A stretch of 64,000 nucleotides of DNA, from the NCBI GenBank assembly GCA_001600415.1, contig BCJX01000001.1, positions 3,047,532 through 3,111,531 on the forward strand. Reading direction: 5' to 3'. This stretch comes from Pascua guehoae. Lineage: Eukaryota; Basidiomycota; Tremellomycetes; Trichosporonales; Trichosporonaceae. Below, in pieces: positions 10,151-21,914 of the stretch; the stretch's first letter is position 1; each line of letters begins with the position of its first letter. The position numbers were made by a program, and so were the translations under genes. The notes beneath the pieces are model-generated. The model had not been told where the DNA came from, made no database searches, and saw nothing but the letters and a program-made list of their open reading frames with translations.

Positions 10151-11480
10151 AATCTGCTCCACGCCAGACCACCCCCCTCGCGTCACCACCTGCACCCACA
10201 ACGTCGCGGATACGCATGCAGGCACGCGAACAAGCCCAGATCTGTCCCGGTGCCAGTGTCTAAATGCCCCCAGCTCGCCAGCGTATCCCCAAAGCGCAGC
10301 GTATCTTGCGCACATGCACCTGCACCTGCACATGGACATGCACACCACCTGGGCCCGGGATTTATTGGCGTATGGGCGGTTATCGGCGGCTCTGCGCTCT
10401 CCTCTGCTCCTCCTGGTCGTCCCTGCGTTTCAAGTCGACCTCCGTGCTGCAAGTCCAGGTAAAGGTTGAGGTAGGACCTGGCGATCACGGGCCGCCTGGC
10501 CGCAGACCGCAACAGGGCACAGATCACAGTCACCCATGGTCCATGGGACGAACGCGAGGAGACAGACAGGGAGATGAGACGAGTCGAGACCCCAACGCAA
10601 GGTCGTCACGGGTCAAGAAACCCCACCCCACCTGTCCACCTGTCCACCTGCTCACGGGGTCTTAAGGGTCGACTGCCGCCCACGATCACGACCCACGACC
10701 CACGATCCACGACCCACGACCCTCAACCCACGACCCCGCGACCTACGACTCGAGGACTTGATCACGCTGATAACCTTGTGCATGCTCACACCCCCGAACC
10801 CCGAAATCGTGTCGACGCCTCAGTGTCCTAGATCTGCGCCTGACTCTCGACGGGGTGCAGTGCAGATGGGGCCAGGTACAGTCTCCGAACTCGTAAAGTA
10901 TCGATGCCATGGACCAGGCGGCCAGGCGGTGAGTGGCCGAGCATGCGTGCATGCGCAGTGTACATTGCGACCGGCAACTCTACTAGAGGCCGCGGGAGAT
11001 CGACAGGAATGCAGAATGAATGCACCCGAAAGACGACGGGCAGACGACCATTGGGCCGGTGCTTGATGGGGAATCAGAGTTGACTCTGTGGCGTCTAGCT
11101 TAGGTTTGGTAACTGATCTACATCGGCGGCAGTGGCAGGCCACCGCCGACCTGATCACATCACCTGACGGCCACGGGGCCCTGGAAAGACGTGTAACCCA
11201 TTTCACAGGCCGGGGGGATCAGTCCCCGCTGCAGTGTCGACGGTGCCGCGTCGACGGAATCAGGCGGGCGAGGCAGACTACGACTGAGGATGCATGCTGC
11301 AAAAAAGTCGGTGGTGTGGTCAGTTGTCTACAGTACTTTGACGCGGGCGAAGTTCTGGACGTGGGCGAGACCGGCGGGGCGGGTTGTGCTCGTGTGGATG
11401 TGTTGCGGTTGGAGGTTGGTGAGTGGACGGTTGGTGGCTGCCTAGTGGCACACTCATTCACCTCTCGATGTTGGCGGGCA
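10151..11480. other. Intergenic DNA with a short ACGACCC repeat
   Basis: No gene is supported. A degenerate 7-8-nt repeat (CACGACC/CACGATC variants) occupies about 10680-10745. The remaining short open frames have no recognisable content. Confidence 0.4.
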
Positions 11481-11489
11481 TGGTCGCAT

Positions 11490-11923
11490 CCTCTGCTCTA
11501 CACTACTCTGCTCTGCTCTACTCTGCTCTACTCTGTTCTGCTCTGCTCTGTTCTACCGTGAGAACCTGGCATAAGCGCTGACACGGTCCAACGACTGACC
11601 CAAAAGGTACATGCTGACCTTGGAAGCAAGCTCAGAATGCGCTTATGACCCAACCACTAGCAGGCTGTCGGGGACGGAGCCTGACATCTGCTCTCCTCGG
11701 TTCTACTCTGCTCTCCTCTGATCTACTCTCCTCCTCTCTGATCTCCTCTACTCTAACCTCTGCTCTAATCTCCTCCACTGTCCTCTGATATGCTCACCTC
11801 TATTCTACTCCGCTAATCTGCTCCCCTGCAATCTACTCCCCTCCTCTCTACTGTCCTCTGCTCCTTCGTCTGCCCTCTACGAGTCCCCTCCTCTGTCTCC
11901 CCTCCCCTCCTCTCTCTCTCCCC

Positions 11924-11925
<2 letters not shown>
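11490..11925. repeat. Degenerate TCTGCTCTAC pyrimidine repeats
   Basis: Two clusters (11490-11550 and 11690-11925) of CTCTGCTCTA / CTCCTCTGAT-like units make a long polypyrimidine zone on the plus strand. It merges directly into the poly(C) tract at 11926. Confidence 0.75.

Positions 11926-11963
<38 letters not shown>
11926..11963. repeat. 38-nt uninterrupted poly(C) tract
   Basis: Thirty-eight consecutive C residues, the longest homopolymer in the window. The complementary G-run could form a G-quadruplex and the C-strand an i-motif. The exact length is likely uncertain in the assembly. Confidence 0.9.
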
Positions 11964-11964
<1 letters not shown>

Positions 11965-14088
11965 CGCAAACAGACACACCCACCAACCACCGATATTCCT
12001 TATCCACCACATCACTCCAACCCCCTGCCCAGTGCTGCACCAGCAAGTAGCCCCCCAAGCCTGCCATCCAGTCTGCATCTCGTATCATCTTCTACAGCTC
12101 GGCAACAGACCAACGTGCCAACACAACAGGGACACCCGCACAACGCCGACCGCCATCCCGAGTCCACAACGCCCTTGACAGGCAACACCCCCACCCCAGC
12201 GCCCAGTAAGCGGGAGGCGGGCCGATCGTGGTCCGGAGCCGCTGGCGTCCGACCGACAGCAGCCGTGTCGACATAGCCAAGACCGAGCCGTGCCAGAGCT
12301 GTGCACCCCGGGCGTCCCGGCCATACTTGACGTCTTGTCCCCGTCACGCCTGCGCATGCACGTCGTGGAGGGTAATCAACTGTCCGAGGTTGGGTTGCAG
12401 TTCGGCACGGGTATCGTGTCTTCACCGTTCCACACCTGGACCGACCGGCTTGGCTCTGTCTGGCGCAGACGCGTGTCGTGAGCGTATCCTGGACTCAAGT
12501 GGCACTGGTCCAACCACCAGCAGGACACCCGCCGCCTGTGTCTGCGACACGGGCCGTAGACGTGCCATACAGGTCTTGGCGCAACCTGCCATTCGACTCT
12601 GCGGGTCCCGCCGTCGTGCATACCATGTTTGCACTTTACTGGCGGTCACCTGGCCTTGTCTGGACGCGGCGCGTCGTGGGGAGTCATTTCTGCCAGAGTG
12701 CCAAAGCTGATGTGACCGTTGAAAGCGTGTACTGCTGTGGGAGACAGTGTCCTCCGACTCTGAGGAGCTTGGGTGCGGTAGACGGCAGCTGCGGCAGTGC
12801 TTGGTGTCAGAACGGCATGGCGTGTCCCCGCCCCCGTGGAGGAAGACTCTCTGCACGAATGCCTATAGCTCAGTTGGCACAGTGCCTTTCGTGAGGGTAA
12901 ATCCAGCGCTCTGCCACCTGTGGCAGGGCCGTAACCGACGCTTCATGTAGAGGTCAGTGTCGACTGTTTGCGGCAGCCGCGCTGTCCGCGCATGAGCAGG
13001 GCTGGGTACAATGGGCAGTGGTGGAGAGTACTCCAAGCCCCGCGCGTACAACAATGTGGCACCTCCCATCGTCAGCCACGCCGAGCTCCCTTCCGAGTCT
13101 AGCACCAGCACCATTCCGGCCAGATCTGCAGCGCCCTCTCCCACCTCTTACGTCAGCACTCAGCGCCGGCTAAAGTGTCCACTGAACCACATTGCCAAGT
13201 GCGGCCTGCGCCGCGTCTCTTAGCTTTTCGCCCAGAGAGCACGATCACGCCTACCGCGCGCTGGGACTGCGGCGCGGCACTGCGCGACTGCTACTGCGGC
13301 AGCACCGCATTGATGAGCCTGGACGGCCTCGAGGGCAAAGACGGAAGAGGGGGTTCTGGCTCGCCGAGTCGGGATGTCATGCGCATCACGCGGGGCGGCG
13401 ACGCGGTCGGGGCACGGCCAAATCTGTGCCATTGATGCAATGTGTGCCATGTGCCATGTGCCATTTGTCCCAGGCGCTCGAGATCATTTACGCCGTGATC
13501 GTAGATCGTACGATCGGGCTGTGCCGAGTTTGGAGCCAAGTTTTTTTGTCAGTGGTATTGCTGGCGTCGGCTGTGGCCGAGTGGCGCGGGTGGCAAACTC
13601 GTCCACACTCGCCACTGATGCAAAATTAGTAAGTGCGTCAGTCAAGGCGACGCGCGTACTCGCTCGCCACGTGCCCCCTTGCTCCTCCTCCTTCTCCTCC
13701 TCTGCCTCGACCGCGTCTGTCGCGACTGCTCGCATCGTCATCGTACACGTCACGTCACTTCTATGCCGGCGGTAAAGTATTCTTGTTGTTCTTCCGCGAG
13801 GCGTGTCACGTGCAACAAGCGCAACGTGCATGCCTCGCAGAGGCGAGTGGAATGGAGCTTTGGGGAAGGACTTTGGGGTATAGCGCAGAGTTGGGTTGGG
13901 TGGAGCTTCTTCCGTGGAAGACGACTGCAACTGCAGCAAACGTCTGCAAAAAAACAGCAGTTGCAGAAGAATGGGCAGAATCGCATCCCCACACTCGCCC
14001 GCGTCCTCCCACCATGTCGCCCGCTGGCAACTCTGCAAGGGCGAAAAGGGGATCAGGGAGGACATGAGCCGCAAACTCGAACAAGCGT
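11964..14088. other. Intergenic DNA downstream of PP1, nothing supported
   Basis: No gene model can be built. A stretch at 12862-12930 has a good tRNA A-box but no B-box and no closing acceptor stem. The part next to 14088 is the 3' flank of the PP1 gene on the minus strand. Confidence 0.4.
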
Positions 14089-15340
14089 TTACTGGCGCCG
14101 TCCAGCATAGCCGTACTTTGGCGCCTTCTTCTCGGCGGGTTTCAGGATCTGGCGTTAGCTGGGACTGCAGAGAAGACACAAGCAGCAGCAGCAGTGGCTC
14201 ACCTGGAACGAGCACAGCAGCGTGTCGTCGACCGACATCATCGCACCGGCGTTGTCAAACTAGAGTGTTAGCAGTACTCCAACAGCGTTCCAGTGCTAGG
14301 CTCACCTCGCCGCAATAATTGGGTGCAGAGAACAGTGTGACCAGCTGCCGCTTGGCAAAGAACTCGTAGCCGTCCTCGACGACCTGGTGTGCGCGACAGA
14401 TGAGGTCCATGTCGTGCTTCTGCAAGAAGCGCGAGACAACGTCGGGTCCAAAGGTAAACGACACTCCTCGGTCGTTCTCACTCCAGCCGGTAATGTCCTT
14501 GTCCGGGTCAGACCAGAGCAGGTCACAGAGGAGGCCTGTGTGTCAGTTGGAAACGGTTGGGGTAGGAAAAGCAGGCAGCAGCATGCGTCATTTCACACGC
14601 CGCCTCTTTGCTTCTGTGGGGTTCACGTACCAGTGTCGGGAACGTCGGTGGGGCGCATGACTCGCCTGATCTGCTCCATGCTCTGGAGGTCGGGGCTGAG
14701 GCCGCCGTGCATGGTAAAGATCTTCTCGTCAATGATGGCCGCAATGGGGAGGCAGTTGAAGCAGTCGGTAAACGTCTTCCACAGCTTGATGTTGTAGCGG
14801 CGCTTGCACTCGTCGTAAAAGCCATAGATGCGGTTGATGGACGCGCACTCGTGGTTGCCGCGCAGGATGAAAAAGTTCTCGGGGTACTTGATCTTGTACG
14901 CGAGGAGCAGGCAGATTGTCTCGAGAGACTGCTTGCCACGGTCGACATAGTCGCCAAGGAACAGGTAGTTGGCTTCTGGGGGGAAGCCGCCATATTCAAA
15001 CAGCCGGAGCAAGTCGTAGTACTGTCCGTGGATGTCGCCGCAAATCTTGATCGGCGCCTCGAGCTCGAGGAGGATGGGCTGTCCGATAAAGATCTCGCGC
15101 GCCTTGGTGCACAGGTACTTGATTTCGTACTCTTGCAGCTGGACGGCCTTGCCCGGGCGGTTGCCGCGGACTGTTGTTTTGTCAGCATAAACACGGCAGG
15201 TGGAAAACTGCGGGCGCCGTGCAGTTTTGCGCGCACAGCGCCGCGCACAGCGCCGCGCACAGCGCCGCGCACAGGTACGCACCCTCGAGAAGGCGGTCAA
15301 TGACCGAGTCGAGGTCAATCTCTGTAGACAGGTCGGCCAT
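14089..15340 (-). CDS. GLC7: Serine/threonine protein phosphatase PP1 catalytic subunit
   Basis: Metal-dependent phosphoprotein phosphatase (PPP family) that acts with regulatory subunits in mitosis, glycogen metabolism and mRNA processing. Five exons: 15340-15283, 15170-14631, 14535-14306, 14259-14203, 14148-14089, giving 314 residues, the usual PP1 size. Signature motifs are intact: GDIHG at 64-68, GDYVDRG at 92-98, [21 protein letters not shown], the HGGLSPDL loop, [21 protein letters not shown] and [18 protein letters not shown]. The metal ligands Asp65, His67 and Asp93 and the GNHE motif are present. The C-terminus is short ([17 protein letters not shown]). The first intron (112 nt) carries a 12-nt GC-rich minisatellite; the others are 46-95 nt. 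Similarity to animal and yeast PP1 is so high that the assignment is secure. Confidence 0.98.
15231..15274. repeat. 12-nt GCGCACAGCGCC minisatellite in PP1 intron 1
   Basis: Units begin at 15231, 15243, 15255 and 15267; the last is partial (8 nt). The repeat ends just before the GTGCGT donor on the minus strand, so it lies within the first half of the intron. Each unit is very GC-rich and partly self-complementary. Confidence 0.9.
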
Positions 15341-18300
15341 CTTTGGTGTAATGTGGGAGGGGGAGGGGGGTCTGGGAAAAAAAAGTTAGCACAAAGATGT
15401 TGCTTTTGATGCAGCGATGGGTGATGGATTGATGGAACGAGAATGTGGGGAAATGGGAATCGGAAGTTGTTGCGGGTGGGGCCAAACAAGTGGCCACGCG
15501 TGCACGGGCACTTTGCAACTCGTTGACCCCGCGCGGACACTGGCAAAGCAATACCAAATAACACTGCCAGCCAGCTGTGACCTGTGATGGCGAGCACAAG
15601 CAACTGCACCCGCGTCCAGGTACATTGCGTGTGCACTGTGACACGCCTGTCTCACACAAAAAACGTGTGCCTCTGGTGTGGACAATCGTGGCGTGTGATG
15701 CGAAGGAGGGTAGGCTGGAGGGAGGGAGATGCAGCGGTGCAATCGCAGCGTGCAGCTGCTCTTGTGGATGGCGCGATGAGCAGACTCGGGAGCATAGCCC
15801 TCAGACTTGCGCCAGAGGTCGATGCGGCGCGAGGTAGCAGGGAGGAAACGAGGCGACGGCAGCGGCGGCTACAGGAGAACTACTGCTCCCCTGCCCCTGG
15901 ACACCGTGTCCTCGCCAACTCTGTGCCTTGTGTGCTGGCATTGTGACGGTCGGAGAGAATGTGATGGCAGTCTGGAACTGGAGCACGACACTAACATGAG
16001 AGCGCGTGCGGGGGTCGGAGGGCTCTGTAATCACGCGCGGGTCGCGGGGTCTCGAGGTCGAAGACTGTTGGCCGCGCGGCGTGTTTTTTATCGGCGAGGC
16101 GGCTGGGGGCTCGGGGCTACGCGCGGTGTGGGTAAGACGAGGATGGGGAGCGAGGGTGTCCCGTGCGGTCGCTGTGTGTGAGTTAGATGGGCGGTGCAGA
16201 GTGCGAGACGGCGAGTGGGAAGGAGCAGAGTGGTGAAGGATTTGGAGGCTCGAGGCGAGATTGATGGCGGCGATGGATGGGGGCAGCAGTGCAGTTGCAA
16301 GGCGTGAGATGCGTGCTGACAAAGGTGTACACGAGGCAGCAAGAGAGGTGGGCACGACACGCTGCAATGCGCACGGCTTAACCAAGGGCGATGACGGACG
16401 GGGGCGGAGGAAGCTGGTCGGGGGTGCTAGGTGGGGGGGGNGGTTGGGGGTGGTTTGGGGGGGAAACGCGGGACGGGCGCCCGAAGGATTGCGCGCAAGG
16501 GGTTGTGGTGGCGGTGTTGTGATGGTCGTGCTGTGGGCCGATGCACTCACAGTCTAAATGGGGTTACCCTGCTCTGCGGGGGTGTGATGGGTAGAGGTGG
16601 GGAGAAGAGGTGGAAATGGGATGATGGAGGTGGTGATGGTGATGGAGGATTGAAGCAAGGCGGCGAGGAGGGTAGGACGAGGACGACGACGAGGGGACAC
16701 GAGCAAGGGCCAGGGAATGGGATGGGATGGATGTTGCGGCAGCGGTAGGGGGAGGGGAAGGGAAGGGGGTTGTACGGCCGAGCCAGTCAGAGGAGAGAAT
16801 CACTGTGGGTGTGTTGGATGGCAGGTGGAAACAGAGTGGAGACTAGGACTAGGACTAGGACACTACTAGGGCAAAGGACACGATTGTCGGGACTGTCAAT
16901 TTGCATGCATCCATGCATGCCTGTCAGTCTGCCTGCCAGGCATGCCAGGCTGGCAGGCCCGCAAGCTTGCCGTTGCAGGGCCAGGGAAAAGCCGAAGGCC
17001 AAAACCCTCACAATGGCCAGACAGCCAGACAGCTGCAGACAGCCATGCATGCATCCAATCCATCTGCACCCATGCATGCAGGCCTGCAGGCTTGCAGCCC
17101 AGCCATTGCAACCCAGCGGCGGCGGCAGAGGTTGAGCCCCCGCGGACAGTGCCCGGTAGCCGGTGGTGGAAAATCAGTCTACGCAGACCTGCCCTGCACC
17201 CAAGTGGCGAGCGCCACGCAGTGCCCCACACTCGAGCAAGGCTGAAATACCGGAAAACGCCGAATGTGGCAAAAAGACGCGTCGAGGCGCGTCCCCACGT
17301 GGCAGTGCACTTTTTATCGTGCTTTTTCCTTGTTCGGCTGCCCCGCGCCCGGCGCGCCCCCGTGCCCCACGACATGACACGACGCGTCCCGAACGACGGA
17401 ATCAAACGACATGGCTTTGCTTGCAATGTTCGGGGCAGTGCAACAATGGCGCAACGCGTCAAGCCAGACGATGTGCACCGCAGCGCGTGGAGATTGAAAG
17501 GTACAGACGGAGCGCGTGTGGCGCGTGTGGAGCCACACAATACAAAGAAGCGACAGATCGCGATCGCAGGATACAGGATGTGGACTGCTGATGACGGCGC
17601 TGATGACGGGCCGGCACAGCATTACTTCACAGTGCGACTGGCCTATTTCTGTGCGCATACAATGACCGACTAGTGACGAGCGAGCAGGTGGCAGTGCTGC
17701 GAGACGGCTGGCAGCTCGGATCGTAGCGTGTCCATTGCCCTTGGCTCTGGCCCAGCTGGACCACCGCAGCTCGGCGACACGCTTGAGCACATGCAAACAT
17801 ATGGCGTCGCGCCTGGACGATGGACAGGAGCAGAGTCTGTGGAGAGTATTTCTTGCGTGTAGGGATACGCGGGGGCACGGACCGGGAAGAGGGTGCTTCT
17901 CACCACAAACAACTGGTTGGCCATCGCTGTACTCGTGCTTTTCTCAAGAGCTACCGCCGACCAGCAGGCAACCAAACGGCTCCCATATCACATTTGCGCT
18001 CGGCAAACGCCCTCAGCGTGCCAATGACGAGACTCGGAGATCACTCCTAATCCCCATCCCCAAGGCTGCACAGAGACTTGCAGATCCCTCAACGTCCTTG
18101 GGACAGATTATGGACGGGATTACGCTTGGTGGCTGATGGCGTAAAACAAGGTGGCACAAGCAAGGGTTCCTTTTGAATCGAGTTGCGACGATATGCACCC
18201 AGTCGGTCAAGGGAGGGTTTGGGACAATTGTATTGGGTATCAATAAATGGACGTGATAGTTGAGTCTGGGTGCCGCAAGTGTTCTGTATGTCATTACTCT

Positions 18301-19926
18301 TGCTGCCTGCTGCCTGCCTCTCCTGCAGTATAACCTACAGCTGTGGCTGCGATCCCACCCACACTTTGTGGCGTTGTGGCCGTGGAGACACCAGCACTGA
18401 ACGACCTATATCTCACAGGCATCCTCGTACCCAACGAAATTGCGAACTGTTCCACATGTACCAAGCAGCCCAACACAAACACAAACACGCGGAGATCGAG
18501 GGTTTAAGGTTTCTCTCAGGACCATATCTTGTGGTGCAATCGTGCCATCGAGATGGTTCTCTGGGTTGGGCATGTGGCAGTACCCATTGAGGACATGAGA
18601 GTTGAGATATTGAAATCGCAACCTGAAACGTCCTCGGCACCAATCGAGCGACGATTCGACGGACGAGCACGCACACGAACACCAGGGCGGCCACGGCCAT
18701 TCTCTGAGGGTTTCTCGAGGGCCGCCTCGAGCAGCCAAAGGCCAGTCAAAGGCTCGGCAGGTCGAGGCCCAGAAGCTTTGGGATCGGTGGCTGTGGAGGA
18801 AAGTGGACGGGCGACGGCAGCAAGACGGTTTACTTGCAGGCGATGCAGCTGATGTCACCTTGTCAAGAATTCCGACACGGTCGAGGATTCCTGCGTTCAA
18901 GACGCAAGAGGCACATGGCTGGCGGTTGGGGTTTGATGGTAGCACAGGGGAGCATGGAGGCGGTGTTGGCGTGCCAAGACGCTGGCCAGCAATGCTGTGA
19001 CTAACCTGCAACTGGGGCCGAGCTGAGGCTAAAACGCTTGGCCGGCGCTAATCTCTGTGGCTTACGGGGATGGACGACACGAGTGGTCTGGGTCTGGGTG
19101 CAATGCGTCTGGCTGGTCATGAAGACCCAGCTGCACAGCAGCCTGCAGCCTGCACGGCGGGCCGAGATCGGCATGGCCTGCGGGGTCAGGGCAAGGCAAG
19201 TGTGGCATGCGGTGGATGTGGTGGGGCCGGGTTGTAGCCGATGCTAGCGACGGGTGCAACTCGATACGGCTGTTGGGTGTTGAGCGTTTGCCTGGAACGC
19301 GGACCCCCATGCACACGAGTTGTAATATGGAATACGACTTTGGCCAGCTGCTCAAGCTCAAGGGTTGCAGGAGGAGTAGTGCATCGTTTTGTGCCTGCTG
19401 CGGGCGACGGGCCGAGTGGCGATTCCCCTCGGCCCCACCCACTTTGTAAAGCAGGCACTGGACCAGCAAAACCTTAGCTTGTGGGCCCTTGTTCTTGTGA
19501 CGTAGTTGCAGTCATGCAGCTGTCACCCTCGTGTGGGATGATGCAACCCAGAGCATCCCGAGCATCGGGTTCTTGCCACGGCGCTGACATCCCTTTGTTC
19601 GGGACGACATACCTCGTGTACATCCATCCATCGCATGCACACCTGCACACCTGGGGGCCCAGCACCTGCAGTGACTTTTCTGACTTGCCGCGCGTTCATG
19701 CCGCCCAGCCCTTTGATGGGCAATCAAAGCTGTCCTGCGACGTCATGATACAAGCACTAGCAGACCACAACTGGCCCACATAACGGCACGGTGGTGGTTC
19801 CCGCACCGCCCGCTGTCGCGATCAAAAGCGCAAAGAAAGAAGAAAGTGATCCATTCGCATGCCCATGTTCACCCTCACATCCTCACCCCCACCCGCATCC
19901 CCATCACTATCCCTATTCCCATCGCC
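15341..19926. other. 4.6-kb gene-poor interval between PP1 and the membrane-protein gene
   Basis: It holds the divergent promoters of PP1 (-) and the membrane-protein gene (+). A purine-rich plus-strand zone (about 16200-16850) contains an ambiguous base at 16441 flanked by G-runs. Around 16890-17110 there is a dense patch of GCATGC, CCAGGC and GCAGGC words that reads as overlapping direct and inverted repeats. A 249-codon frame at 15801-16550 (-) opens with GTG and has no domain. No gene is supported. Confidence 0.5.
16890..17110. repeat. Cluster of GCATGC / CCAGGC-type short repeats
   Basis: The words TGCATGC, GCCTGCCAGG, CCAGACAGC and GCAGGCCTGCAGG recur in both orientations over about 220 bp. 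The pattern is degenerate and non-periodic, so it looks like a palindrome-rich patch rather than a true tandem array. Confidence 0.5.
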
Positions 19927-21914
19927 ATGGCCGGAAAACTCCCTTCGACAGTGACGCGGGCGCCGAGGGCGTTCCAGACGGACCTCGTGGATAGGCAACT
20001 GGGCAGCCAGATTGACGGCCTGCTCAGCAGCCTCAACCTGCAGAGTCTTGCGAGCGAGGTGGCGCCCGTCATCCAAAGCGTCTACAGCAGTATCCAGGGT
20101 GCGCAGAATCAAGGTGAATCCCCCCAGAGCTCGCCCGAGGCGAGTGCCGCGAGTCCGTCGCCGACGGCCACAAACGAGGCTCCGAGCGCGACCGGGAGCG
20201 CGACCGCAAGCGCAGGCGCGGATGCGGCGAGTACGTCGTCGGGGTTGAAGAAAAAGGGCGGGCTGAGCGGGGGCGCGATCGCGGGCATTGTGGTCGGTGC
20301 GGTCGCTGCGATTGTCATTCTCGCGCTCTTGCTGTGGTTCTGGCGCCGGCGCCAGCGCAAGAAGAGCAAGGCGGCACCCTTGACAAAGAACCCCGACATG
20401 AGCCCCGTCGACCTCGCCGACGAGCCGCCGCGGCGCCCGCACCTCGCGCACGGCGGGGCCGGCGGCGGCGGCGGATCAGGTATCGGCTCGTACGGCTCGG
20501 CGCTGCTCGCGTCGACGGCCGAGCCCCGCGTCGTGCCCTACGAAGACCCCCACCGGTCCTTCCGCCAGTCGTATATCAGCAACGACTCAAAGGCCACCAC
20601 GGCCGGCACGTTTGGCGCAAACACGCGCAGCCCACACTTTAGCTCGCCGTACAGCGGCAACTCGCCCATCAGCCCCAACACGTCGTCGCTCAACCAGGGC
20701 TACGGCTCGAGCGTCATTGTGCCCATGAGCGCGGGCAGCCCGCGCACCAGCGAGGACCACAGCACCATGCTCCCCTCCATGGCCCACAGTAATAGTCTCC
20801 AACACAGTAATAGCCTCAACCACAGCAACAGTCTTAATAGCTCGGTCTCGTCGCCCTCGGGCACGTGGATCACCACCTCGCAGCACCTCGGCGACCTCCC
20901 CGAGGACCGCGAGCTCGAGGGCGCGGGGCCCCCCTCGTACCAGCATCTCGTCCACGAGGCGCAGACGGTGAGTTTGGAGTGTGCGCGCGCAGACCGAATC
21001 TCCACACCGTGCAGCCGCTTGAGATGCGGCCACAGCTGGTGGCATGCCAGACAGCTATACAGACGTTTGAGATGCGGCCACAGGTGGTGGTATGCCAGGT
21101 AGCTAGCTACATGCGGTGCCCGCATCCCTCCTCCCGCCTCCCTTCACACCCATCCACTTCCTGCCACAGCGCAACTCCATCCGCATCCACCCCCGTCCCA
21201 CTCCCACCCGTTCCAAAACAACTGCCCTCACCCCTTCCAAAAGAAACCGCCCTCACCCCCCCCCNNNNNNNNNNNNNNNNNNNNNNNNNNNNNNNNNNNN
21301 NNNNNNNNNNNNNNNNNNNNNNNNNNNNNNNNNNNNNNNNNNNNNNNNNNNNNNNNNNNNNNNNNNNNNNNNNNNNNNNNNNNNNNNNNNNNNNNNNNNN
21401 NNNNNNNNNNNNNNNNNNNNNNNNNNNNNNNNNNNNNNNNNNNNNNNNNNNCACCCCCATACCCTAACACCAGCTCGTCGCCGCCAACCCCGACCAACCC
21501 GAATGGGGCCACCCCAACGACCCCAACCGCCAATTCTACCTCCCCAGCACCATCTCCGAGGAATCCTGGGGACGCCCCATGCGCGGGCCCTTTCCCGACC
21601 TCCGCAAGGCCCCGCCCCCCTCGCGCATGATGGCCGAGGGCGTCCCCATGAACCACCCGGGGGCCGTAGAGACGATCCCCGAGGGCGCCTCGGGCCGCTC
21701 CGCCGCGGCCAGCCGCCTCAGCAGCAGCAGTGGCGGGAGCAGGCCGCTACCGGCCCGCCCGCCGCCGCCGGGGATCCCGACGGATTTGAATTATGTCGAG
21801 CCACCGCAGGATGCGAATGATATGCTGTCGCGCTCGCCGACGATGGCGGGGCACTCGCACGCGCACGCGCACCGCCACACGCACCCTCACACGCATACGC
21901 ACATGCACCAATAG
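19927..21914 (+). CDS. Single-pass plasma-membrane-type protein with Ser-rich tail and His-rich C-terminus
   Basis: Two exons, 19927-20967 and 21474-21914, give 493 residues. There is no classical signal peptide. Residues 1 to about 110 form a small N-terminal region ending in a Ser/Ala/Thr-rich stalk, followed by KKKGG. A transmembrane helix (about 117-139, GAIAGIVVGAVAAIVILALL then LWFW) follows, with a stop-transfer RRRQRKK. The helix and its surroundings resemble the SKG6/Mid2-like TM class of fungal surface proteins. The positive-inside rule gives an outside N-terminus and a 350-residue cytoplasmic Ser/Asn/Pro-rich tail with repeated HSNSL motifs and PPSY. The last about 20 residues alternate His with Ser, Ala, Thr, Arg and Pro (HSHAHAHRHTHPH), a possible metal-binding tail. 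The ATG has a GCCATGG context. The intron acceptor is CTAACACCAG; the intron contains the assembly gap, so its length is unknown. Function unknown. Confidence 0.8.
21019..21110 (+). repeat. 48-nt imperfect direct repeat in the membrane-protein intron
   Basis: Two copies begin at 21019 and 21067 with TTGAGATGCGGCCACAG, followed by TGGTGG and ATGCCAG in both. They differ at a few positions and diverge at the 3' end. The period of 48 nt is again divisible by three. Confidence 0.85.
21265..21451. other. Assembly gap (187 N)
   Basis: A run of N directly follows nine C residues (21256-21264) inside the only intron of the membrane-protein gene. The C-rich flanks suggest an unresolved poly(C) or low-complexity tract. 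The coding sequence is not affected. Confidence 0.95.

Noticed and set aside
12862..12930. tRNA-like segment with a TAGCTCAGTTGG A-box and a possible CGT anticodon
   Set aside because: There is no B-box, the T-arm cannot be drawn and the acceptor stem does not close.
13484..14215. 243-codon minus-strand frame overlapping the 3' end of PP1
   Set aside because: It starts with GTG and reads PP1 exons 4 and 5 in the wrong frame; the PP1 model explains this DNA.
15801..16550. 249-codon minus-strand frame upstream of PP1
   Set aside because: It starts with GTG, includes an ambiguous base, and is low-complexity Pro/Ser/Thr without a domain.
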